DNA from: Myripristis murdjan
Taxonomy: Eukaryota; Chordata; Actinopteri; Holocentriformes; Holocentridae
NCBI RefSeq assembly: GCF_902150065.1
Contig: NC_043997.1
Coordinates: forward strand, 26,957,827 to 27,021,826
Reading direction: 5' to 3'
Length of the DNA: 64,000 nt
The notes under the pieces were generated by a model that was given only the letters and a program-made list of their open reading frames with translations, made no database searches and was not told the DNA's origin. Positions 42,508 to 55,065 of the stretch are shown piece after piece; position 1 is the stretch's first letter, and each line of letters begins with the position of its first letter. The position numbers and the translations under genes were made by a program.

Positions 42508-43981
42508 AGTATTTTAGTCTAGTTTTAGTCGACTAAATTACAAAGTATTTTAGTCTAGTTTTAGTCAATATTCTTTTTCAGTCTTTGACCTGCATCATGT
42601 TGGCTTTTTTTTTTTTTAATTTAACAATATTTTAAATTATTATTTTAATAATGTAAATTACTTATCTAACAGACCTAACAATTCAGCTACCAATGAATGA
42701 GCAGTAGTATGCATGTGATAACATAGATTGAAAAATTAGCCGAAGTGATACCTCTTCTCTGAATAGACAAGCTAAGCCAGTGTGCTGCTGTTAGCCAGTG
42801 ACTTCAGACTTCAAACAGCGCCACACACACGCACTCCGGCATGAGCGCACAGCAGCGCAGGAGGAGAAAAACTAACGCGCATCCAATTAATGCACTTTCT
42901 GGATTGTAATTTAAAAGTCTATGACGAAAAATATAACTGATATCGATGTACAGTCCGGGCCAGCATTGTGTTCAAGTGCAACTCCAAAAAGGAGGACAAA
43001 TAAGCGTCCGGCTTGAGGCTGCGCCGGACGCCGGACAAGGCATTTAAATTCCGGACTGTCCGGCCTAAATCCGGACGTATGGCCACCCTAGTGGAAAGTT
43101 TTGCTAGCCAAAGTATATAGAAGGAGCTGCACACCACCTTGTGGCGAAGGTGGAGTTGTTGAGTAGTTGAATAGAGATTAATATTTGTGGAGTATTTTCG
43201 TTAGAGCACATAGTGTAAATTGTAGTTGTGTGTTTATAGCACTTAAGTTAGTTAGTGCAGCAGCAGTATAGGTTTAGTTGAAGAGTACTTCAGAGAGCCT
43301 AGGTCCTAGGTCGGCAATTAGTGGCCCCCGGGCCACATGTGGCCCGCAAGCAAAAACATCTGGCCCGTGAGATTGTTTGAACTAGAGAATGAAAATAAAA
43401 AAAATAAATTATACTTTTTAAAAATCAGACTGACAGTCTCAAAAAAGCTCTTTATTTGGAAACTTTGAAAACAGAAACATTTCAATCAATCTAAATTCTT
43501 ATTTAATAAGCGCATCAGCGAGGTGCAGCGTGGACGCTTAACATGCAAAAACAAATGACGTCAGCGGACAGCGCCTGGTGCTGAAATTCCAATAGTCTCT
43601 AAAACACAAGTTGTCACTCAAACAACGGACATAGGCGTCATATTATTGTGAAAATTAAAACACTTCTTTCAAACAGGCAAGACATCAAACATAGGTATAT
43701 ACATAGGAACAGAGATGTGAGTAGCACGAGTTTCAAACATAGCGTGCGTGTTATTTAGGCCTTTATATGACTGTGATGGCACAACAAATATGAACCGATA
43801 ACAATGCATTGCACTGTTGGAAGCAAATCGGAGCAAACCAGAGCAAAAAGGTTGAATCCACTTGACCATGGGCTGCCGGGCTCGGCCCCTGAAACGACAG
43901 AGCAGACATGCTTACAGTAGCCCTGAATTGTGTCCAGCCACATTCATAAAAAATACAGTTTTAGACACAATAACTACTCAC

Positions 43982-44551
43982 CTAGTGTGAAAAGTGGCAT
44001 CTCCCGCTGGTCACTATTTTCTGAATATCTGGTGAAATAGACGTCACTTTAATCCTCAGGCAGTTCTCGAGGTTTTGGTTAGTCAGTCTATTTCTCTTGT
44101 GCATCTTTATTGCATTCATTGCTGAGAAGGACGACTCACACACGTAGGTGGAAGGGAACATGGTCAGAATGAAAAGTGCGAGTTTCTTGAGGTTGCTGTA
44201 TTCCTCGGAGCCTAATAAGCCCACCCAAAAGGCACTAACAGTCTCCGCACTTCTGAGTGCATCTCGCACAACTGAGGTGGTTTGGAAGTCAACCATTTCC
44301 ATCTCCAGCGCAGCCTGATCTAAAGAGAGGATCATTTCGTTCGCCAGGGAGAAGTTGTCGGCTGGTTTTACTTCAGGGTCACGTATAAAGTCAATGATGT
44401 CTTTTGGGATGGAGTAGTCATCAAACCGAGAAGTGAAGTTGGCTCGAAGCCCCTTGATGAAGTCAACCATCAGCTCCGTCACTTCTCCCGCTGTCTTCTT
44501 CAGTGTGCTGAAATGGAGGAGCCTGCCGGTAGATATGTCGGCCTCAAGCAT
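43982..44551 (-). pseudogene. hAT transposase, C-terminal part with dimerisation domain
   Basis: 189 codons ending in the hAT dimerisation region (LFILTMFPSTYVCESSFSAM, KMHKRNRLTNQNLENCLRIK). A TAG codon just before the ATG at 44551 separates it from the rest of the transposase. Confidence 0.85.
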
Positions 44552-44667
44552 CTAAAGCTTCCTCATGAATGACTCCAGTTTTTCAACCATGTCCACGATG
44601 GTTTTGTCTCTCCCCTGTAGCTGAAGGTTAAGCAGGTTTAGGTGGCCAAATATGTCAGATAAAAATG

Positions 44668-45798
44668 CTACATTGGACATGAACTTTTCATCCTCCAGCA
44701 GGATAAGGTGGTCAGCTGCTGCCTTGCTTTGATCTCATTCAGTAGCGCACAGAAGCGATCCAGTGCTTTCCCCTTGCTTAACCAGCGCACATCATTGTGA
44801 AGCAGCAAGTCGTCGTGGGTGGCATCTGCTGACTCAGCCACAAGTTGTCGGAAAAGCCTATGCTGGGTGCTTGATGTACCTCTGACAAAATGAATGACTT
44901 GCATCACTTTGTCCATAACATCCTTGAGCTCACCATTCAGTCTGGCACAGAGGACACTTTGGTGGATGAGGCAGTGCAGCGCATGCATTTGGGGGGTGTG
45001 TTCTTTCAGTCTGCTCACCAGACCTCTGTGCTTTCCCATCATAGCAGGAGCCCCGTCTGTCACGATCAGGTTAACCCTCTCAAATGATAAGGAATGCAAC
45101 TTAGTTTCGCATATATAGCTTCCAGTTCCAGTTTCCAGTTTCGCATATATAGCTTCTCCAGTGGTGTGCCCTTCTAATGGAATTAGAGACAGCAGCTCTT
45201 CCTTGAAATCTTTCCCATCAAAATATCTCACATAGACGCACAACTGGGCTACATCTGTGTTGTCAGTGCTCTCATCAATGGCTAAGGAAAAGTAGTTTGA
45301 GTGACTAACACCATCGATAATTACACCCTGCACCGTATCAGACAGCGCTTCTATGCGGCGGGCAGCTGACCTGGCAGAGAGTGACATCTGTTTCACTGAC
45401 TCGATCACACCATCCATCGACTTGTTGGCATCAAGTTCCTCCAAAACTGTCACCATCATCTCCTTGAAGACCTCTGCATCAGTGAATGGCTTGTTGTGCT
45501 TTGCGAGCACCCAGAACGCTTTTAGAGATGCGCTAGTTACCTTCTGTTGGGATGTGAGACCTCGCACCAAGATCCTGTTGCTGTGTGCATAAGCACCTTT
45601 CAGGGCTTTGAGCTTGCGCTTTCGTGCCTCTGTCTTCTGAGGGAACGCAACCTTGAAGTTAGCATAACTAATATTGTATTCTTTGCATACTGAGACAACT
45701 TCATTACAGATCAGGCAGGTGGGCTTTGCATTAATAAAACTGGGCAAGATGAATGCATAGTTCTCTGTCCATTCATCATGAAAGAGTCCTGTTTTCAC
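44668..45798 (-). pseudogene. hAT transposase, N-terminal and catalytic part
   Basis: The frame carries a partial BED-like motif (PTCLICNEVVSVCKE) and hAT core signatures (LAIDESTDNTDVAQLCVYVR, VTDGAPAMMGKHRGL, ALHCLIHQSVLCARL, NDVRWLSKGKALDRF). A frameshift at about 44725 and another near the start (an ATG at about 45835 is in a different frame) break it. A short local duplication (CATATATAGCTTC) lies at 45109-45155. The family is the one related to GTF2IRD2/ZBED-like domesticated genes. Confidence 0.85.
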
Positions 45799-46216
45799 TG
45801 CTAACTTTTCTCTTTAGATTTTTTGATAGTGCCATTTTTTCGCAGCTAACAGCAACACATGGAAATGTGTGTGTGGGGTGGTTGTTGTTGTTTTTTAACA
45901 AACATGCAGATAATTAATAGCGCCCCTAATGGCCAGTCAGCAAATTTAACCTACATCAGCCAGCTTGAATGTCTCAGTACGTCTGTTCTGTCATTTCACG
46001 AGCGCCTATCATTTTCATCCTCCCCTATTAATTTAATAAATTAGCCATTGTTTTGGTTGTGACCCGCCATGTAATGGTTTGGAAAAAAATCTGGCCCAAG
46101 GCCAAACTTAATTGCCGACCCCTGGCCTAGGTTATGTGTTTGTGTGTTTGTCTTAGAAATATCTTATGAACTAGCCATATTACATCTTGGTAACATGCAG
46201 GTAATCTGTTTTTTAG

Positions 46217-46285
46217 GCAACTGATGATTCTGAACCTTGGTCTCCTCTCAGCACACAACAAAGTTTGTCAGGAGCAGATGTCTCT
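46217..46285 (+). pseudogene. CACTA transposase gene, small 5' exon
   Basis: 69-bp exon between TTTTTTAG and GTAAGT, reading ATDDSEPWSPLSTQQS. It is phase 0 to the next exon at 46931. It is assigned to the tnp2 gene downstream by frame and position. Confidence 0.6.
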
Positions 46286-46330
46286 GTAAGTTCCAACTGT
46301 GTGGTGTTTAGTTGAACAATGTATTCTTTA

Positions 46331-46445
46331 GTGGCTGGTAGATTCCCTGACGACAACCACGAGGGTTGCAGGTTTGCACCCCCATGTTACCTCTAGCTTA
46401 GTCATGCTACCATATAGGCACTATTGCTTGTGTCTGTCGTATGTT
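46331..46445 (+). mobile_element. tRNA-derived SINE-like sequence
   Basis: A-box-like TGGCTGGTAGATTCC and B-box-like GGTTTGCACCC, then TGTTACCTCTAGCTTAGTC. Similar in order and sequence to 36797-37760 without the MITE. It lies in an intron of the CACTA gene. Confidence 0.5.
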
Positions 46446-46930
46446 TCAGAACAATGTCACTAGCTCTACTGGATTCCGTGCATTAGTCAAACTTTTGACT
46501 AATTCACAGAAGCTACTTAAGAACTAAGTTAATCAAGACGACCTAACAGATGCATTCTGCTTACCCAACAGAACCTGAATGAAAATTCCTCTGACCTTGA
46601 CCCCCTCAATTGTACTTGTGAAGTTGTACTTGGTCAATTAAACCAAGTCATTCAGATATTCAAAATATCCGTTTCCCCAACTCGTTAAATGTCCAGAGGC
46701 CTCATACACTGATTCTGAATATACAGCAGTTCAGTCACTTGGTTAATTTAGTTAATTTAACCAAGTAAACCTACTGTCACATTCATTCAAACCATTGCAT
46801 TGGGCTGCAGGAGCACTGGCAGTACAGAGTTACAGTATGCAGCGTGTGTGTGTGTGTGTGTGTGTGTTTTTGATTTTCCATTTACTTTCCTAATCTGAAT
46901 TTGTTTTTGTTTTCATCTCTCCATATATAG

Positions 46931-47601
46931 AGCCTGCATGCTGACTGTGGAGATTCTATTCCCAAATTTCCTACTTCCCCACTCTTATTTGAGGATGAAT
47001 GTTCCACAGAGAGTGAACTTCACTTCAGTGATGTACCTGATTGCAGCCTAGCGTCAGAGTCACCAAATACCAGTAACTTCATTCCTGATCACTGGGATAA
47101 CAGTCTTGGATCCATTATTGGCAGTGAAGAAGCATTTTTCCTTGGATTTGAAGACAGTCCTGATGAGTCAGTAAATGAGGAATCACATTTTGGAGACATC
47201 AGTCATGAAAAGTCTCCTCTCGAAAATGAAGACCCACTTTACAGTGGTTCACGACTAACCAAAGCTCAGAGTTTTTTACTTACAGTTTCATTTGTTTTGA
47301 GACACAGACTCACAGGCATGGCCCTCTCTGATCTTCTAGAATTGATCAATATTCACTGTCCAGAAAACACACAGTCAACCTCAAAGCATATGTTCTTAAA
47401 AGAACTTAAGCCAGTACAAGGTCACCTACAATGTCACATATATTGTCCAAACTGTGAGTACTACATGGGTGACCAGGATAGTAAAGGGCAATGTGTTGTG
47501 TGCAACACGTGGGATAAAAACAGCTCGCTGAAGAATGGAAACTTCTTCATATACTTGCCAATCCAAACACAGTTGGAACATCTTCAAAGGGAAGATATTG
47601 C
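46931..47601 (+). pseudogene. CACTA (EnSpm) tnp2-type transposase, N-terminal exon part
   Basis: Starts after TATATATAG at 46931, phase 0. It has an acidic N-terminal region, then RLTKAQSFLLTVSFVLRHRL and a four-cysteine cluster CHIYCPNCEYYMG and QCVVCNTW, as in tnp2 proteins of animal CACTA elements. At about 47601 the frame is cut by an L2 insertion. Confidence 0.75.
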
Positions 47602-49905
47602 TCATTGTCTCCAGCCAAGATGATTTTCTGGACTTTTTTGGTAACAAGGTTGAGGAAATCAGGCAAAAAATTAATTCTGAATCTGCTGTAGCTCCTGCGG
47701 ACTCATTGGTAGTTGCTAGCTCACCAGTAGTCCCTACTATCTCGGTTTTTGAGGCTGTCTCACTTGATACCTTATCTAAGCTTGTGATAGCCTCTAAACC
47801 GACAACCTGCTTTCTTGATCCGCTACCTGCCAAGTTTTATAAAGAATCCTGGCCTTTACTGGGCTCTACAATGCTAGATATTGTTAATTTATCTCTTAGT
47901 ACTGGCATTGTGCCCAGCAGCTTTAAGACAGCTGTGGTCAGACTGCTTTTAAAGAAACCACATCTTGATTCTAGTTCTTTAAATAGCTATCGCCCAGTTT
48001 CCAATCTCCCGTTCATGTCTAAAGTGCTTGAGAGAGTTGTGTTTCAACAACTCTCCACCCATTTGGCAGTGAATCAGCTGTATGAGCCTTTCCAATCAGC
48101 TTTCAGAGCCTGTCACTCCACTGAGACAGCACTTACTAGTGTTGCCAACGATCTTCTGTTGGCTATTGATGCGGACTCTACCTCTGTGCTTTTATTACTG
48201 GACCTCAGTGCAGCCTTTGATACTGTTCATTACTCCATTCTATTAGAGAGACTAACTGAGAATTTTGGTGTCACTGGCCAGACTCGTGCATGGCTTAACT
48301 CATACTTATCTGAAAGAACACAGTGTGTCATGTACAATAATACTAGATCCAAATTCTCCAATGTTAAATGCGGCGTACCTCAGGGCTCAGTCCTGGGTCC
48401 TCTTCTCTTTTCCCTGTACATTTCGCCACTTGGACAAATTATACGTAGCCATGGTATTAATTTCCATTGTTATGCTGATGATACTCAGCTATATTTGCCC
48501 ATAAAGGCTGATGATCCCACAGAGATCAATAGATTAGAGGTCTGTCTGGCTGCGGTAAAAAATTGGATGTCACTAAATTTCCTGCTATTAAACTTAAAGA
48601 TAAAACTGAGATGTTAGTAGTCGGCCCTCCCAGACATAGACACTGTTTTGAACAGTTAACAGTTCTACTTGACAACTGTGTGATTTCACAAAGTGTGGCA
48701 GCCAAAAATCTTGGTGTTACTTTTGATCCCTGCTTATCCTTTGACAGGCACATTAAGGATATCACCAAGACTGCCTATTATCACTTACGTAATATAGCAC
48801 AAATTCGGTCTTCCCTGTCCATGGCTGACGCAGAGACCTTAATTCATGCATTTGTTTCAGCCAGACTTGATTACTGCAATGTTCTGTTTTCAGGTCTCCC
48901 ACAGGCCAGCACCAAAAGTCTCCAGATGGTTCAAAATGCTGCAGCTAGGGTCTTAACTAGAACAAGAAAATTTGATCATATTACTCCAATTCTTGCCTCC
49001 CTTCATTGGCTTCCTGTGCATATTAGATCTGACTTTAAGGTGCTTCTGTTAACCTACAAAATCTTAAATGGGTTTGCCCCATCTTATCTTTCAGATCTCC
49101 TTAAACCCTACATTCCATCGCGGGCTCTCCGCTCTCAAAATGCGGGGCTGCTTTGCTTACCTAGGATTAAGAAGAAGTAAGCAGGTGGCCGGACCTTTTC
49201 CTATCGTGCCCCGCTGCTATGGAATAACGTCCCTGCTGACGTCAGGCAATCTGAATCTGTTGATTCTTTCAAATCTAGATTAAAAACTCATCTCTTCAGC
49301 CTAACTTATGGCTGACAGTTAGTGGTGCGGTGGGCTGGTTCTCTGTCTCAATGAAGTAACCCAAGCACTCACCTGCCGACGAGATTATTGCTCTCATGGA
49401 GCTAATTATCAATTAGTCTTCTGCAGATAATTAATGTTCCACCTTTGTCTCTGTGTGAGTGTGTGTGAATGGTTGATGCGTGTTTGTCCGAGTGCGTGCT
49501 CTGTCTTCTTCAGATCCAGGTCTTCATGGTGTTGGTGGCTGTGTGGCCCGGGTCCCTGGCTGCTCTGGTGCATCCGGCTTCCCTTGGCGTCATCATCCCT
49601 CATCCACCACCTATCTATCCTCATACATTTTATTGTTTGTTATCTGTGTTTACAACATGTATTGCACGTCTGTCCATCCTGGGGAGGGATCCCTCCTCTG
49701 TTGCTCCCCTGAGGTTTCTTCCTATTTTTCTCCCTGTTAAAGGGGTTTTTTAGGGAGTTGTTCCTCATCTGATGTGAGGGTCTAAGGACAGAGGATGTTG
49801 TATTTTTCTGTATTTTTCTGTAAAGCCCTTTGGGACAAATTTGTAATTTGTGATTCTGGGCTATACAAATAAATAAAATTGAATTGAATAAATAAATTGA
49901 ATTGA
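47602..49905 (+). mobile_element. 5'-truncated L2-clade LINE inserted in the CACTA gene
   Basis: RT frame 47610-48617 with [59 protein letters not shown] and FHCYADDTQLYL, then a frame change at about 48590 and the C-terminal part to about 49180 ([20 protein letters not shown]). The 3' UTR ends in TTGAATTGAAT repeats. GAAGATATTGC on the left and GAAGAGATAGC on the right may be diverged target duplications. It differs clearly from the L2 at 22.4-27.2 kb. Confidence 0.85.
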
Positions 49906-50863
49906 AGAGATAGCATATGTAATTCTGAAATGTATGAAGATATTGGAAGTGGTCAAATGTACCATAATCTGAACAAAAATGGAGGGCTGCTCGACTGTCC
50001 TCATGGATACTCCTTAACATTCAACTGTGGCCTATATTCAAATCATCACTTTATAGTATTTGGCCGTTACAGGGGATTGTAAACGAGCTGCCTTATCCTG
50101 TGCGCAAAAAAATGTATTACTTTTTGGCTTGTGGTTTGGCAATACAAAGCCAAATGTTAATACATTTTTAAAGCCATTCACTCTAAAATGTCAGAAGTTG
50201 TCAACTGTGGGCTTTAACATAAAAAGAGACAGCATTCTTGAACAGTATAGAGTTGTGGCAGTTCTTATGATGTGCGATTCAGTAGCCAGGCCCATACTTC
50301 AAAATATGACACAGTTTAATGGTCAGTATGGATGCAGCCTCTGTCTACATCCTGGTGAACAGGTTCAGAAGGGTAATGGCACTGTTAGGTCATACCCATA
50401 CAGAGAAGTTCCAAAGAGGGACCACGCTTCAACCATAAGTGATGCAAGGGAGGCTTTGCATACAACAAAGTCTGTGAGGGGTGTTAAAGGGCCCACATTT
50501 CTGATGAACATTCCACACTTTGATTTAATATCTGGCATGCCTCCTGACCATATGCATAATATACATCTTGGTGTAGTTCACCAAATGGCAAGCATGTGGC
50601 TGGACAGTGATAATCATGAGAAGCCATATTACATTGGCAATAGAGTGAATGAGCTTGATGAACAACTCTTACGAATTAAGCCTCCTTGCAATGTCACAAG
50701 TGTACCCCGATCTCTTCAGCAAAGGAAGTTTTGGAAGGCTAGTGAATGGCAGAACTGGTTACTGTTTTATAGTATCTTTGTGCTAAAGGGAATTCTGCCC
50801 CATGTCACATTTATGTTCTTACTTTGCAAGGACATTATTACAACAGAGGACTTAAAAAAGTGA
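49906..50863 (+). pseudogene. CACTA tnp2-type transposase, middle part
   Basis: Continues from the L2 with EMYEDIGSGQMYHNLN, then in another frame from 50060: KNVLLFGLWFGNTKPNVNTF, YGCSLCLHPGEQV and MNIPHFDLISGMPPDHMHNI, hallmark segments of tnp2 (Transposase_21). Several frame changes are present. Confidence 0.82.
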
Positions 50864-51395
50864 AAAACTTGTTGTAGATTTTGTCAAACAATTTGAAACA
50901 CTGTATGGAAAGCCAAATGTGTCATTTAATGTACATTTATGTCTTCATTTGCCAGAGTCTGTCAAGAATTGGGGACCTTTGTGGGCTCATTCTGGGTATA
51001 TTTTTGAGTCATTTAACGGGGAAATACTAAAAATGTTTCATGGGACTCAGTGCGTTCCTTTACAGATAATGAAAGAATTCACATATAGGCAAGTATTGCC
51101 TCTTTTGAGGAATGATGCACTGAGAAATGCTGGGCCAGAATGCATCCAGCTATATAATAACTTAACTAGTCAAAAAAGACTGAAGCAGTTTGAAAGAGTA
51201 GGTGATCAGGTTATTACCCTTGGTTTGCATTATTCACGAAAACTTTATAGGGAGCTATTTGTTCAAACAGGGCGACTGCAGGCCCAGGGGGAAGTCCGTC
51301 TTGGCCGGGTTTCAGAGGAGCTAACACCTATTAGATTCTTGGACTGTGCTTTGAATTATATCTGTATAGAGAGATTGTTATTGAGGAGTTGTTGA
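50864..51395 (+). pseudogene. CACTA transposase, C-terminal part
   Basis: After a frame change at about 50863 the reading continues FVKQFETLYGKPNVSFNVHL, LPESVKNWGPLWAHSGYIFE and SFNGEILKMFHGT, resembling the DUF4218-like region that follows tnp2, and ends at a stop at 51395. TIRs of the whole element were not located. Confidence 0.75.
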
Positions 51396-52430
51396 GGAAC
51401 TCTGTAGCACTCTTGAAATTGTGTACTTTAAATATTTTGTCTTGCTGTGTTTTTCCATTTTTGCACATTTTGTAAATGGTCTCACTGTTTGCACCTTTAG
51501 AGGCTGACACAATAAATCACAATATTCTCTGGCTACGCCTGCATTTTTTCCATTTTTTTCTGAGGAATTTGAAATAGAATCCCCACAACAGGTCACATGA
51601 TATAGCATAATATGACTTCATAGTTTCGTATGTGGTCACATGACGTTATTGTATTATATGTGGTCAAATGTTGTTATTTTAACGTATGTGGTCACATTAC
51701 ATTATAATGTCATATGTGGCTAATCTCATTATTTTCAGTTATAGGCTGTCTACAATAAAAATAAACGCATTGTCACAGTTTCCACTGTGTACATTACATA
51801 CAAATTCACAGTAACAATAGGAATATTGCAGAAATGCTACAGACAACAGTGTAAAAGTCACTGTTACATAAAAGAAGGATTGTGAAGCCAACATGTAAAC
51901 TGGCCAAGCATCTGAGCAGCCTTGGATACACACTAGGCACACCCACTAGAGTACTCCAAGGACACATTCACACATTGCAGGTCGAACCCTGACAGATGAG
52001 GACAGAATGAGTGTGAGGGTGTAAACACCTCAAAAGATCCTGATCCCCAGCAGCTAAAATTAGACAACAATGCATTGGCCTACTGTCAGATTACTAATTT
52101 GAACTTTTAATGAGTGCCTCCTGTCTTTCCTTGTCTTCCTTTTGTCTGCCACTGGCTTCTGAAATGTATGCACATTTTGCTGTTTCAGACTTTATTTATT
52201 TTGTTATGTAATCAATGATGTTCAGAAATGCTTTAATGTGCAAGAAGAATCAAAAAAGAAATGTGGAAAGGAACAAATACAGAGGCAGGAGGAGTTGAGG
52301 GTGTGTTGCTGCCACATAAGGAGCTTCATTTCCCAGTGACAGAGCCAGTAAGGCTTGATACAGACAGGAGCCCTGCAGGCCGCAGCACTGATGACCTCAG
52401 AGTGCCACTTCATTCAAAACCACAGGGAAT
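51396..52430. other. Non-coding stretch with diverged short repeats
   Basis: TATGTGGTCACATGA-like words recur at 51599-51720. Otherwise nothing recognised. Confidence 0.35.
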
Positions 52431-52439
52431 TCAACTATC

Positions 52440-52830
52440 ATCACCTTTACACCAAGCTCCTATGAAGCTGCAGAGGATGCTGCTTAGGCTGCAGAGACAG
52501 AGCCTTAAGGTCACCTGTTGACCAGCCAAGGAACTTCATATTGCAGATGTATTAAGTCGAGCATTCCTCAAAGAGCATAAAAAAGATCTGCTGGATAGAG
52601 AAGTAGAGGTGATGATTACACCTCAGCTGCCCAATGCAAACGAAAAACTGCACTATGTCAGAAAGGCAACAGCTGCACACCCTGAAATGCAGCTGCTGAA
52701 AGACATTGCATTAAAGGAATGGCTTAATGAAAGAAGTGCAGAGCTGACAGTTGTTGCAGACAAAAAAGAGACACCTGATGAACAATCAGGAACACTCAGA
52801 TCTGGTAGACATTTGCAGTGTCTAAATGCT
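52440..52830 (+). mobile_element. Ty3/gypsy retrotransposon fossil, pol fragment
   Basis: Shows APMKLQRMLLRLQRQSLKVT and ELHIADVLSRAF, the end of the RNase H region and linker of Ty3/gypsy pol. Only a short, broken piece remains; an LTR-like sequence lies about 450 bp downstream. It looks old. Confidence 0.7.
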
Positions 52831-53269
52831 TTGTCAAATCTTATTTTGTGAAATAAGACATTTCTGCATTTGTCAAGCTTAAAATAAACAGACCCCTGTG
52901 ATTTAAAAAATAATGTCAAAGAGAGGGATATGATGTAATAGGTTTGTGTGCCTTGAAAGTTCCTGTAGTTTGGACCATACATAATACACAGGTTGAGAAA
53001 GAGGATGTTGTCATTGTTCTGAGCTGCATCAGCATATGGCTGTATGTTGCATGAGTAACCAGTAAAGTTATGTTCACAATGAAACTTGTTGTAAGGACTC
53101 ATTAATATAAGTCAGTTGTTTTTTTGTTTGTTTGTTTTAGCTGTGTTTTAGTGTGACAAAGCTGCACAATACCTTGTTTTGTTGTCATTCTCTCCTCTTT
53201 CTACTTCTTCTTACAATTTTTCTTTGCTAAGGGACTGTGCATTATTTAGAATGATTTGTTGATTTCATC

Positions 53270-53430
53270 TGTGGGTTTTTTTGGGGGGAGTTTTATCTCA
53301 CCCACTATGAGGATTAGTCAGGGGGTGTTGTCCTGTTTTGTTTGCAGTATAAATGTGGGCCTGTAAAGCCTTTTAAGACTGCAAACAGTGATTTTGGACT
53401 CAAAATAAACTTCAACTTGAAACTGGCTTT
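53270..53430 (+). mobile_element. Possible LTR of the Ty3/gypsy fossil
   Basis: Contains CAGTATAAATGTGGGCC and, about 60 bp on, AAAATAAACTTCAAC, a TATA/poly(A) pairing typical of an LTR. Ends are not defined. Confidence 0.4.
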
Positions 53431-53659
53431 ACCAGTCCCTGGAACAGTTACACTGTCTGCTGAGCGTCTCATTACCAGCTGCAGGGAAACCTCGAGCTGG
53501 AGGAGGTCCAAGGCCAGCCTGACGCATTAGCAAAATTAAGTGCCTGCTTACAGCCCCCTGTGGCCACCAGAGGGCCCCCAAGCACTGTTTACAGTCCAAC
53601 AGTCTGGCTGACATACTGTTTTGTAGGGTCTCTAGCAGGTTCAGTTTTAAAGCTAAAGT

Positions 53660-53711
53660 GAAGATAGCATTCATATGAATAAGTCATATCATTCATATGA
53701 ATGCTATCTTC
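53660..53711. repeat. Perfect 21-bp hairpin
   Basis: Arms 53660-53680 and 53691-53711 are exact inverted copies (GAAGATAGCATTCATATGAA and one more T), with a 10-bp loop. Further ATTCATATGA-like words continue to about 53733. Confidence 0.95.
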
Positions 53712-53739
53712 ATATGCTGTCTATCATATGAATCTACCT

Positions 53740-55060
53740 ATGTCATGGAAGGTTGTTGGCAAGGGGATAAATATTGCTCCAAAGTAAGGCCTGTTGTAAA
53801 ATGGTGTATATGTGCAGACTGGGGCCTAAACAGTCTTGGAGTTGCATAAACTGGGTTACACTGGAAAGCTGTGGATTCAATGAGCCACATTTGATTCATG
53901 TTGTTGTTGTTGATGATGATGATGTTAGCCCCTATAGGAGCCATTTCACTGTAGTGAGAGTATTTTTTTAAATGTGACATCTTGTATAATTGCTTCACAC
54001 TGTAACAGCTTCATGAAATTTTACAGCCACAAACTAGACAGTGAGGGCATTCAGTCTGTCAGATATCTGCTTCCAGGTATATTGTCAGTATACGGTAGAG
54101 TTTTTGAGCAATTTTCAGACCACAATGCCCACCACCCGATCATCAATTCTCAAATAGGTGAGGGGGTGGGGGAGTTACTGTTCTGCACTTATGCACGTGG
54201 TGGTTAACTTGTTTGCAGTAAATGCATTGTCTGCAGGTTCATTTGTTTGTTTTGTTTGTTACTTGTCAGTATACCATGTTCAGGATGCCATTTAGCACTG
54301 CATCACTTTGAATATGATGAAAACATGCCAAGCTGAAATTAGTAAACTGTAATCAACACAGCTACAGCTAATAAAATTGCCAAGGCAGTGTTGGGGGGCC
54401 CGAATCAAACTCTGCTACTGACACTGAGGTGGACTGTCCCACAGCTAACATTCTAAAGAATAACTGCTGGAATTATTCTCCTTATATTCAATGACAGCAA
54501 GGGAGTGGCCATCTTTGTTTACTCTGTCTTGGAATTCCCAGTATGATAGTTAATCCACTGTTTTAGACATGGCAGAGACGCCATTTTTGAAGCTTGTAAT
54601 GATAAAAATAGAGATGCAATTACCTTAATCCTGGCATGGTTAATTTCCAAAGAAGGCACATGCATAACATGTGCAATGTTTGATTAGAAGTGTTGGGACG
54701 ATTACAGAATAAAGTGTGGTGAACCATGACGTTGCTGCTAGCAAAACCTGCCTTTATCATGACATTGCTGACCCCCAAAGGTGGTATTGTCAAAAGCAGA
54801 GGTCATGGCTTCAAGTCATTAGTCACTAGATCAATTCAATTCAATTGCTTTAAGCCTGGCATCATTCAATTCAGCAGAACAGTGAATTTTGATGTATAAC
54901 ATGTTTATGTTTGTTTAAAAATGTGAGAATGAATACAAAAATAAAGAGTAATTTATTTATTTATTTATTTTTGTCTGCATTGTTCTCATTGTTAAACACC
55001 ACATATTAGAGGTCGACACAGTTTTAGTCTTGCAGACGAAGAATAAAGAGTCAGGGTGCA
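53740..55060. other. Intergenic stretch, no gene seen
   Basis: A/T-rich, with short (GAT)n at about 53912-53925 and TTTA repeats at 54950-54970. Nothing coding recognised. Confidence 0.4.
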
Positions 55061-55065
55061 ATACA

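Larger units (their letters stand above)
40977..43090. mobile_element. Non-autonomous hAT with an internal inverted duplication
   Basis: 2114 bp with TIRs TAGGGTGGCCAT / ATGGCCACCCTA and a perfect 8-bp target duplication GTGGAAAG (40969-40976, 43091-43098). The subterminal CCAAAAAGGAGGACA word occurs near both ends. Inside are copies 2 and 3 of the unidentified exon in opposite orientation around a Harbinger-like core, then T-rich sequence with repeated TTTTAGTC words. No hAT transposase is present. Confidence 0.87.
43305..46124 (-). mobile_element. hAT transposon with decayed transposase
   Basis: 2820 bp, flanked by the perfect 8-bp duplication GCCTAGGT (43297-43304, 46125-46132). Ends share GGTCGGCAATTA. 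Subterminal GGCCCCCGGGCCACATGTGG and related TGGCCC words are typical of a common fish hAT family. The transposase reads on the minus strand. Confidence 0.9.
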
